Shown piece after piece: positions 13,201 through 25,200 of a DNA stretch of 64,000 bases. The DNA is taken from contig NMRA01000499.1 of NCBI GenBank assembly GCA_002633005.1, positions 1-64,000 of the forward strand, in the 5' to 3' direction. The translations under genes were made by a program, and so were the position numbers. Below the pieces are notes generated by a model. That model was not told the origin of the DNA. It did no database searches and saw nothing but the letters and a program-made list of their open reading frames with translations. This DNA is from Phoronis australis. Its lineage: Eukaryota; Phoronida; Phoronidae. How positions within the stretch are numbered: the stretch's first letter is position 1; each line of letters starts with the position of its first letter.

Positions 13201-16200
13201 ATGTGCTGTGTTGGTGGTTTCATTCCTCCTTACTTACCGACAGGTGGGGCAATTTATACCCTGCTATGGCAACAAATACCCAGCTTAGAACAGCGACTGA
13301 ATTTGCATTGTGCCAAGACGCTGTGGATGAGACGACGTGTTGCTTTGTCCAACTGACCGGCGCTGCAGAGTTAAATGCAGACAAGACACCGGAGCAAGCT
13401 TGTGGTAAAATCATCCGACAGGTGGATAGGACCACCAATGAATTCTTCTCGTAAGTTGTAAACTGACAAAGCAATAGTCATAATTAATCCATAAGAATGA
13501 TAAAGTAATTAGTCGTAATTTAAACCGTGTAACTGATCGTACGATACGATGCCATCATGTCAATGTATTCTTCTATAACCCCAGTGCAACCTGGAGTGTA
13601 TTTAGGCCAAAAGGTGTAACGAGTTGGCAACTAGAGTAAAGCAGCCCATGGACACTCACATGTGTTCATTAATGCTGTTCGTCGTAATATTGTTGACAGT
13701 TTGACGTTTGTCACCCACATTCAAATATTCTGCAATTTTAGTTCGTGCCCAACTGCAGTGAACGGATCAACCGCGTTGACTTTTCTCTAGTCTTAGCGAA
13801 AAACGCCAAAGAAGATACAAAAACCTCGATGAGCGAAAAGTTAGACGCTCATAGGCGACATCGTTTTGTTTTTACCACTGATATCCTTTCTTTTCACTTT
13901 TTGTAGAGTCTGATGACTTCGGTATTAAGTCTACCAGATGTAGAACATTTTTATCCTCCTGGATGTACCTTTGTTACGTCACATCAAATAGTGAAGTTCA
14001 CCCAAAATTTCGAAGAAGCACCACACACGCACAAATGTTTTGATTGTTTAAAAACATGTACTGAAAACAGTTCTGTCGAAATATTATTTGCCGTCATTAT
14101 CAATAACACAAGATAAAACAAATAAATGGACGTAAGTACAATTTATGAATTAGTTCAAACATGTATGGGCGAATTCAGTAGCAAAAAGTCTCGGTTGCGT
14201 GGGTATAATGTGTTTGCGCTGACGGGGGTTCGACTCCATTCACTGGATGCTCGGTTTTAACCACCTGCGTGATTAATGTACTTAAGTCCACTAATCTTGC
14301 TTATTCTTATTGTTTATATTCCATGTTATCTTTCATAGAGACTGGACCATGTGCTCGTGATATTTTAGTGGTGACACCTGCCAGCAGGTGCCGCAAAAAT
14401 TCAAAAAATCGTAGCTGATAACTCCAGTGAAGATGTACATTTTGAAGCAAATCAAAGCATACCATTTCCTGTGATTCTGCGGCACTAAATGCATGATTGG
14501 CGTTTCTGTTTTCTGACTCCAGCATTAAAAAACAAAGCAAGAGCACGATTTTTATTCCAGAAAAATGATCCAGCTAAAATCCAACAAGATCCTGTTTAAA
14601 AACGAGGAGCATACACAGGAATGGTGTGGATTTTTTGGCAACCGTTGTACGGATTGTCGAAAGGATGTCGCCGGGTATACAAGGAGCACGATATGCGCTG
14701 ATCGTCACATGTCGTTAGACATGTCGGAGGCAATCAAATCTCTTGCAGAATTAGTAATGAAAGACCCTCGATTGAAAAACCGTAAGTGGCAACTCGTTTA
14801 CAACTGTTAACTCTGACTATTTTCCATGATTAGAAGTGCTTTAAAAAGAGCTGAATTGATTTATGCTATTACTATTGGTAGTCTGTCACTATTTCAACAC
14901 AAAATTTTATTAGTACGCAACTCAATGTAAAAAGCGCTTACACTGAATTCGTGACTTTCTCAAAGGGAAGCTGATGGTTATTAACGCATTTGACGAGCCG
15001 ACTGAGCTGAACCCAATCCAAGGAAGCAACTGGGGAAAGTTTGCATGGAATTCAATCCACCAAGAAGGTAGAGCAGCCCAGATAGCCATCTCAAGAAAGC
15101 TAACCGACAACGAAATGAATTACATATTCACTACAATGCCGAGTGAAGATAAGGATGCAGGACTAATGCGCAAACTTGGTCAGATGGCAGTCATGGCGGA
15201 GTTTGACTACGTCAAGATTTACGCAGATTACGTGCATGTTGGTGTAAAGCATGGTTCGTGGATAACTGGAGTGACCCCGGCGAACACTCACTTTGCAACT
15301 TTGATAAATTCAAGTAAGTCCGACGCTCTGCAGTTACGTAATGGGTCATCTAAGAAAAGTGTCAACCGCCAGGAAATTCCGCAAGGTGGCATTGTCGGTT
15401 TGGGCCTAAGGTCTGATCTTTGTACTGGAGATCGAACTCAAAAATATATTATTCATTTTGGATGGCTTACCATGAAAAACCTGATATGGGGGAACGACTT
15501 TGCCATAAAAGCAGATTTAGACGGCCTCTGAGTCTGCCTGGCTAAATATCCGGCATCCATAACAGACCAGTTTCAAATCAGGGCACAATTGAATGAGTAC
15601 AGTAAGAATAATATTTATGAAGTGTTACATATTTGTTGCTTGATCAATGTTCACGTTTAAGCAGTGTGAGTAGATATATTCCGATTTGTACGTGGTGTCG
15701 CATGACCTGTATGAGTTGCCCAGCGGACGCTGAAGTCTGATACATCCAGGACAATTTCGATTTTACTTGATTCAATGTTGTCTGCATTTTTATAAATGCA
15801 CGAAACGGTGTTGCTGGGTAATTTCAAGGAGGCATTGGACGTAGTTCTATAGCAAGGGAGTAGGCTAACGAAGAGCTGCTGGAGACAGGAGTTGTTGCGC
15901 AATACTATTACTCGCACAGAGAAACTCGTTGTGTTTAATCTCATTTCTGTGCAATTGCACATTTGTCTTTCAGCGTACGCTGCCGGAATCTCTGTGGCCG
16001 AGTGCAACAAATTCTTCACCTTTTTTCCGCAACTGCTTCGCGGCATGCAGCGGCCCAAAGGAGCAACAATGGACAGTGCCTGTGGCAAGATAGGGATCCC
16101 CGTCACCCGCTACCACAAGCGACAGTTCAAAGGGCAAGTGAAAAGAAATGCAACAATAATATTGGAATACCTTTTTTCATTTTGTTAGATATGAAAATAC

Positions 16201-19200
16201 GATGTCGTTCAAGATAATGCGACAAGCATTCTACCATCGCTAGTATTTTCTCATTATCGATGCCGCCATCTCTGTCGTCTTCGTTGCAGGCATAGTCACT
16301 ACTTTGACAACCATTATAAATTATATTGGTCACAATTTCTGTATATGGTAAAAAGGCATAGTTAGCTCTGGTGTGCGCTGTTTTCGAAAATCGTTTGGGT
16401 GGTGCGGTATGCTCACAAAGGAAACTCCAACTGATGTTTGCTAAAATGATGCAGGATTTATCTTTTACTCGTCGCTAGGCAAGACATGGGGTTTCAAATC
16501 TTGCTTAACAACGCCTGCATGTATCAATCAGAAAAATGGCCCTGAAGTGGGTTCATGACTCGTCACGCATTTTAACATTGGTTTCGCATTATTGACGTAA
16601 CTCCAAAAATGAAAATTTGTTGTGTCATTAACCTCTTTGTACAAAACAAAAAATCAAGAAATTCATCACAGCTTTGTCGCCATTCTTGCACAAAAAATAG
16701 CCATGTTCTATGATCAATAAAAGACTTTAGATGTATATCTGAACAAATACACCACTGCCTGCATAGATCCATCCCAAATCACCACAGGCCAAAGTTATCG
16801 TAAATTACTGTTTGTAGTACTTATATTTTGGTTTTGTTGGCCATTTGCACTGGTTGAAATCACAGTAGCTCAACTCGGAGGCATCGTGAAAATCCTGGGA
16901 AACGTCTATTAGAACATAATGTATGTCTAGATACATAGGTGGATCCAGGGGGTCAAGTGCGTCCGGACCCCTCTTTTTTCCCTTGATTTTGGTAATATCA
17001 AATCTATAATTTTCAGATTGTTGACTTGAACCCCCCTTTTTAAAAATCCTTCAACCGATCTCCTTTTAAAAAATCCTGGATCCGCCCCTTAGATACCAAT
17101 CAAATGTCAACCCCACTTTCGTTTCCGTGGATCCAGTATTTTCTCTTCCACATTCCAAGTATTAGTGAAGGCAGTTGACGTTGCTTTCCATGAGATAATG
17201 CTAAAAGATGGCGCATAAGCCGTTCGTGCTTCACTACTTGTAAGCTAAAACGGTTATCCAAACTAGTTTCAAAACTTCCAACAGTTGTGGCGTTTTTGAT
17301 AGGCATCAGTTTAAACTGTCTCACCAAGCGAAAACTAGGTCACATTAATCGGAGAAATACTACGGTGTTGCACCAAACCAACATAGCGATTTACAAGACA
17401 AGACAATTAAATACATCACCAGGTGGCAGTGTGCTTTTTTTGAGAGAAAAGCTTCAAAATGATGAATTCACGCTAAAGATGTTTTTTTATCCACCCCAAA
17501 GTTAATGTCCAAGCGATCTACCTAATTCAAGTTCGTTTACCGACTGATCGTCAAATTTTGTTATTTTATTGTGGAAATTACGGTAACGCATCTTCCGCCG
17601 TCTAGCGGGCATAAAAGGACACTCGAGTGGTTATGTTTAGTCGGTGGCCACGGAGTGCACAAGAACAATCCACGGAAATGTTTACATCAACTGATAAATG
17701 AAGGGATTCTCTTTCAGATGTGATATATCTTTTTTCTGTGGAATATTGCCCACTACGTACACATGCACTTGAATGTAGCCTATGTTCTGAGCGCGAAAAC
17801 GCTTCAAGAGCCAAGGTTAAATCCTGGATGAAATGAGGGACTGTTAATGCAATTTTGATTAATGACTACCTTGGGGTAGAAACATCCATGATAGGAACAA
17901 TAAGAAATTTTCTTCTACTGATGTTTTGCGGCCGTTTCTAAAGCTGGCGTTATCACCGATCAAAATTCATACCCAAAATGAAAGAGAACCAGTTTTACAG
18001 AAACTGCTATGCTTTTCAGACTAAAAACTAAAGCGATTGATAGATGAGGTTAGACACCAGATGATGAAATTAACTGCCACAATTTATCTGTTTCTGTGAA
18101 ATTATACACGCCCTCACTGATGTTAAGGAGTGCATCTTTTGCCAAGCACTCTGACTGACAAAAACAATTCTCTATCTTATCCTGTTTATATTGTTGTATG
18201 TATTTATATATTATAGTGACAAGTACAATTATACGTTCTTTCGAATAGGAGGGGTTAGGTGCTGGGCTATGTTCCCCTTACTGTAATAAGGCAGTGATTG
18301 TCATCTGTTCGTTATTGTTTTAATACTTTCACCACGAACCGTCGTAATTCCACGTCCCTCTTAACGGCCATCGCTCTATTCACGGTTGCATGGCGTCATT
18401 ACATTTAACGACATCGAATTGCTCATATTCGCCACTACCAGCACGGTCAGTATGTCACCATCGTGAACAACACTATCCCTACAGTCAACACGTCATCGTC
18501 GCCGTTTATTTAACTTGATTTATTTTTCTTTCTTTAGCTTATACTACTATCCATATAACGATGTCGTCTTCACTAACCCAAAGCGCAACGATGCCTGGTG
18601 CGGAATGCCGGGCAGAAGCTGCATCGACTGTAGAACCCACAACGGAAGTGCAAATGTATCTCCTTCGAAACGTTGTAGAGATCGTGTGATGACGCACAGG
18701 CTAGCTTTCAGGTAGACTGTTTTGCTACTGGTTCATGTTTAGTAATTGTAAAGATCCATGGGTCGAAGTACAAGTGGCACTGAGTCGGGTTTTATTTGCG
18801 TACGGAAATCGCTCTTATCAGTGGTTGATGAAAATGACAAATTTCACGTTACTTCATAAAAAGTTTAAATTGTGCAACACGTCCCCTTTGATAAACAAAT
18901 AAGTATTTTTGGCGTTGCCTTCGTATATTTCCCTGACTTGTGATTGTCCACTTTTTAGGCTCCGTCGTTTGGCAAAGCTTGTTGAAGAAAAGTGGAGTGG
19001 AGCCAACAAGCTGGTTGTTGAGTTTGCGTGGGATGAGCCAACGGAGACTGCTGGTTTCAAGTGGGGAACCTGGAAAAACGAAAATTCGCACCATCGTACG
19101 GCACAGTGAGTACACTTTGCAGACGTCTTGCGTGAGTTGCTTGCGAACTGTAAACCTATGAACATCATAATTGTACATGGCCATGGACTTACAAATGAAA

Positions 19201-22200
19201 CCAACTGTCCGTCTGTGAGTACAATTTATAGACGTCTTGTGTGAGTTGTTCGCGAACTGTTTGCTCAAACAACATTTGGTGTAGCTTTTTATTTATGCCC
19301 CAAAATTTTACACATTTTCACTACAGGTAGTCATGGTGTCACAAATATTACCAACAGTTTTTCTGAGCAGAATCGTAGTTTTCGCCATCCACCAGGCAAT
19401 TCTACTGGCTTGGGGTATGGGACAATGGTAGCCACAGCCCACAGAATCCCTTTATACACTCCGACGGTTAAGCAGCCTAAAGTGAATTCAAGTTGCGTCA
19501 AAGGCTGTCTAAATTTTATAAGTCATGAACAACTTCAAAGTACTCCCATGTAACCCTGAGAATCCACATGTACGCATCAATGTAGTATCAATTTTCATAA
19601 TCGCTGTCATGCATTCGGGTCAGTGACAAGTACTGCATCTAAACATTTCCAAGCCTTCATGAACAAAAGTATTCTAATAGCTCTGACCTTTAGATTGACG
19701 TGCAGTTCTTCAGATGACCCAGTGAATTATTAGGGGTGTTGAGATTAATCGCGATACTATCGAATCGCAACACTGGGTCGTTACGTATTTCGACACACTT
19801 ATAATGTTGACAACAATTAAACAGTCACTTGAGAACAAACATCAAACAAGCAAATGCCGCTTCAAAGAAGCGCAGCAGATCACCGTTTGTTTTTTGTGTG
19901 CACTTTCATTCCTAACAAATTTAATAACTGACAAATCTGGCTATACCTATATGGTCCTGTTGTCACGCATCCCGGCTGTTGTATCTCCTAAACCCCTTGC
20001 AGGACGTTCATGAATTTTTATACATGTAGATGTGCACTATGAAGAAAATATATTATACTTACACCAAAGGAACTATGGCATCTTTGTATGAAGCTAACAA
20101 GGGACTACGGCAACTTTTGGCGAATTCTATTACCGTTGTTCCCCCTGGTGGCAATATTTCATTTTTTTACGCTTGCCTCTTTACAAAACTCTTTGACGGA
20201 TTTTTTATGAAATCTGGCATTTGGTTTTTTATTAAGATAACGCATTTTGGGTTACAAAATCGGCTCTAGTTATGAAAATTTGCTCAGACTCGGTTTCTGA
20301 TTATTTCTTATCAAAGTTTAATTGAAGAGAAATTGATCAATACTGGTGGACTTTCTACCCATCAATGTGCGTTTCAAAACCAATTTTTCACAAAAAACGC
20401 ATAGTCACGTGACAACGAGGATGGCACACTGTTGTGAATGACGTGAATGGCTTTGCTTCGATTCCTAGGTTAAAACACGTGTGTTTTATCACTTGGAAGT
20501 TGCTGTTGTTTCGCCATTGTAGGGTGAATCATGCTTGAAGTAGGGGTACACGTAACCTTTAATAACTTGTTTATTACTACCCCATACTTTGACTGGTTTA
20601 CTATTACGAAGCCTCCTCGCTTGACTAGAACCCTGCCATAACGACTTTGTGGAACTTATCCATTCTTTGTCTTTCTTCTTCACTTTGCCAGATGATGTTA
20701 CATGGATAAGAACGCACACACAAAAAGTACCGAGAGTGGCGTGAATGAAATAATGTCCCACGAGACATTATTACGCGTATCGACCGAGACCCAGGGTCGC
20801 GGTCGATACGCGAAAGAAACAGTTTTAAATGTAACGATTTATTACTTGAAAGGAGAGAACAAAGATGAAAACAACGGTAACTGTGCATTGAACTTGTAAC
20901 AGCTATTGAAAATAGTTAGATAACAACAATATTTGATAGTGTAGAATAGATACCGAGGAATCGGCGCCTGAGTTGCAGACGATATAATATTTAGCAACTA
21001 AAAACTGAGACTGAACTGTCATATAATTAACAATACTGTTCCAGATGCTACGATTGGGACCTGGCCAGGCCAGGCGTAATGGGCATGTGCAAACCATTTC
21101 TTCGACAAAAACTGATTATGCTCATCGGCTGTTTTTACCAAACGCTAAGTTGAAACTCTGTAACTACGCGTTTCTGATTACAGGGCACTATGGCTCAAGT
21201 TAACAGGGAATGATGGCGTAGGTAAACTCGTTCAGTTGGGCCAGCTTGCACAATGTGCTGGCTTTGACTTCGTCGAGTACCCTCCTCCTCCTAAACCTCA
21301 GGTCATTTGGGTGTGCGTCAAGAGAGAAAACAAACCTCGTTCGTTTGTTGTGCCATTCCCAACTGCGCAATTACAAGCGTCAAGACCGGGCTTTTTCGCC
21401 GTCAACGGCAAGTACGCCTATCCAGGCAGATGCGATGAGAACATTCCATGGTGTGGAAAAATTGATCCTAAAAAGGAACCATACCTTAGCCAGTTTTTTG
21501 ACTCGTCAATCTATGAAAAAACCAAACTTGTCGGCAATTTAACACTAAAGAATTTCACCGAGGAGCGGTTTGCTAGGATCGACCAGTACCTCGTTGAATG
21601 CGTCGGCAATCTCATAGCGAAAGGCGGCCTCAACATCCGGGTGACAGCTGGATTTAGAAATCAGCTGGACAACGAGAAGAATCGAGAAACAAAGCATGAT
21701 GAAGAGAAGATACGTCACCAGTCTGGCCACGCTGTAATTGTTGAAATGGCTAAGGGAACGACAGGTGAAACTGAACTCATAACAATTGGAAAGGTTAGTT
21801 TATTTGATACCTGGAATATTATGTATGACTTTTCGATTCCAATAATTTTTCGTTCTAAATTGTACTTCCTACATAGTCCATCTCGTTGTCACGATTTCAA
21901 TGAAGTGCGTTTTACATTCTCAAAACCAATCCGCAAAATCAAGCCTTGTCATTCACATTATTTGGAGCTGGGACTGCCGAAAGAAAGCACGGGCGGAAAA
22001 TGAGAAGGACTAAGAGAAATGGGCAGGAGTAATCCTGATACGCCGACAGAATCGATTAACAAATAGGAAGAACGGGTGAGAAAAATAATGGGTTTGTGAT
22101 GGAAAGGACCGGTGGCCATTTCGCCGTTTTGCAATCCGAGTCGCTGTACCCGAAGTCGCTGTCATGTTGCGTGTCAATCGTTTTAACGATGCAGTTTTAA

Positions 22201-25200
22201 AAATCCGTATTCACTTAGCCGACATATGGCTAAAGATGTATATCACATGAAAAAATAGAAAGCTAACTTTTCTTGTAAAAGTTCAATCCAACTCCCGAAA
22301 ATATATGGTTCGACCTTCATTTTACACTGTTGTTGAAGTATCCATCGATAACGGTGGTCACGTCAAAATCTGATAACCACAGCAGATTTTAATGGCGTAC
22401 TAATAAATCAAGCAATGGCACTACTTTCACAACCCCCTCTTTTTCATTGCATACCCCTCCTTCCTGTTTGTGAGTCCGTCTTTCTTATCGCAAGGTCCGC
22501 CATTTCCACCGGCAGTCCAAACTTCACTTTGGACGGTAAAAACTGAAAACCTGTCGGGTCAAATTACCCTAGATTTCACCTAATGGACATCGCTCTTCAA
22601 GTTGAAGAGATCGGGGTTCTGATATTGCAATCGCTGTTGAGTGACTAACGTGTCTGACAATTAGATAATTGTCAAGGTAACGGCGTTCAGTCAAACATCA
22701 AACATTTACATCCAGACGTTATTGGACATCTTGATCACGTTGTCTGTGAATGCCGATCCAAATAGTCACAGCCGTGCCGTGACCATTTGAGCAGCGAATG
22801 CCGGTCCACTGGACACAGTGGGATGTTGTGGTCATTTGGGCGTATCTATAGAGGCAACATTTAGAACACGTACAGAATGACAGACGCTGCAAATTTTGCT
22901 AATCAAAGTGAATGAAAATAATTTGTTTATTTTCAGGCTGTCATTAAAATCTGTGGCAACCAAATTAATCCTCAACAGCGTATGTTGGGAATTGGTGTCC
23001 ATAAGAACGAATTATATTTCGACTTCCGCCCTAAGCCATGGACAGATCCGCCGTCGGTGCAGGCCAAAATGTGGACTCACGATGGCGGCAGCGCGAAAGT
23101 CGTCACTGAACTAGAAAAATGGCTAAAGGTTGTTCAAGGTAAAGTGTCAAAATGGAAGGAAATTGTACTTTCTCAAGAGCTTTATTAATACAATAATGTA
23201 CCCACATAATAAATATGTGGGCATATAACAAAAGAGAATCCAAAAATACACGGGGCCCTTTTCATAAAACTGATTTGAGGCTACGTTAAGATGGGAAAAG
23301 TTTCATGAACCAGGCTCATGGAATGTGATCAAGGATATTTTCGGGACAAGTGGTAAGTTTTCTAAATTACCACAAACGTGCCAAGTGTTGAAAATTATTT
23401 TTTGCAAACTTTATTCTGCTTCCTAGCAGTCAGCATCAATGTTGAGCTCGTAGCGTAGCCGACCTGAGCATGGTAAACATATCCCATTCGTACTTAACTG
23501 TTTTCGTGGACAGCATCTTCAACAGGCAGCAGTCAAATTTTGCATTCGGTGTCAGTGTGTGCATTGGATTTCTAAGCGATCGTGGTACAGAGAGTGATCA
23601 CGAGACCTCGCGTGAGTTCGCAAAAAGCTGTTCAACAAGCGAGTGTACGCCTTCCCTATTGAACAATCTTTTGATGCTAGATCCGACTGCATCCAATTGA
23701 CTGTTCAGGGCAAATGAGATGTCGTGCTTAGCAACATTTGTTACCTAAATACTGTATAATCAAACTGATTAGAAAAGGCAAATCCATGATTGTTATAGGA
23801 AACTTGCTTACCATGCCTCACTTTGATTCCTTTTGGAAAAAGTTCCGTCAAAAAGGCGCAGTAAATTTTTCGGCTTTTGTATGAACACTTGTCTCATCGC
23901 GTGCTTTGTTTACCAAGGTAGACCAAAAACTAAATGAAATTGCCATGTACGTTCGCGTTTTAGGTGGTCCGGCTATCTCTGCTCTTGATGTCGATACAGC
24001 GTGTACCTTCAAGCTAGGGGAAGAGAACTACTATTTCAACTTTAAGACAGATGCTGGATTGTAAGTACGGGGTCTCCGCGTCCAAAGTGTCAAAATATGC
24101 AATCTAAAATCGAAATGACCAGTTGTTCAGTAACTCGGTGAAATGAAAATTCTCCAAGCATGGTGCGCACATCAAAATTTTGCTTCCCACAAGTATTTCT
24201 TTTTTTGTGCCGACTGCCTCTCGATCTTTCGGCTAGAATCGTTATGAAATGTGGCAGATGGCTTCCAGCAAGTCCGACTACAACAGAGACGTTTTTCCCT
24301 CTGCCTCTATCTACTAAGTTACTTGATGGAAGAGATTTGATTTACATGTTCTTGTTGAGAACACGATGACGATTCAGCCGCTCGCACACACAGCTGTTTG
24401 CTTTGGGCGACCTGCTCACAGCGCCAAACTTCGGGTTTGAAGAATTGTTAATTTTGTTTTATAAAACCGACTAAAAGGTCTAAATACCGTTCAGAGTAGT
24501 CTCCTAAATCAAATGTATCAAATTGATGAAAAGCGCTTTCAATGTAATAAACAGAACTGCTTTCACGTTGCAGTTCAGCAGTGTCGAAGCGTCAGTGCAA
24601 TCGTTGCAGAGATCTAAAAAAGAATAGTCCCTTATTGTGTTAACTGGTTACTGTTTAGGCACACAATTTACTCAGCTTGTGTACAATGTATGTATTTCTA
24701 GTTTGAACTAGATTAACCCTGGGTATTAGGACTTTAGGCTCATGCCCGTGTCAGAGTAACATTAAGTGGCTTTTCAAGCTTCGAAGCCAACTGTGATGAG
24801 TTTTAAACATTAAATTGACTTGTTTCGATGCAAACTCGATTTTGTACTCCTCTAACTTCCAGTTTTGCCGACCTCGATTGCACCAAAAAGAAGTACTCCC
24901 CCGAATTTTGCAAGAAGACGCAATCTTACAGAAAGCAACAGATGAAGAGGGTGGAAGACATGTTAAAAAAGAAAGCTCAGCTCACTACCAGCCATCGAGA
25001 CTACGCAAAAGTGAAAAAGGCACTAATGGGATGTCTCGTTGACGATTGCAATGAATGCAACGAAGGTTAGATGCTGAAGTATACTTTACAAAACGCGTGT
25101 AGGCCTAAGACTAAAAGCTTCGCTTGCATTTGTGATTGATAAATTTAGCATCAAGTGACCTTGACTATGGAATTCCAAGCCTGTCAGTAGATAACGCGTG

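Noticed and set aside
14205-14260. tRNA-like B box (gggttcgactcc) in intron 9
   Set aside because: No A box at proper spacing and no acceptor or anticodon stems; eroded in copy B.
21794-22003. Extension of exon 15 frame into intron 15
   Set aside because: The gttagt donor is at the right phase for exon 16, and the extension is broken by an early stop in copy B.
14561-23138. Classical Hedgehog gene
   Set aside because: No CGPGRG palmitoylation start, no Hint domain, three divergent domains instead of one, and large unrelated N- and C-terminal parts.
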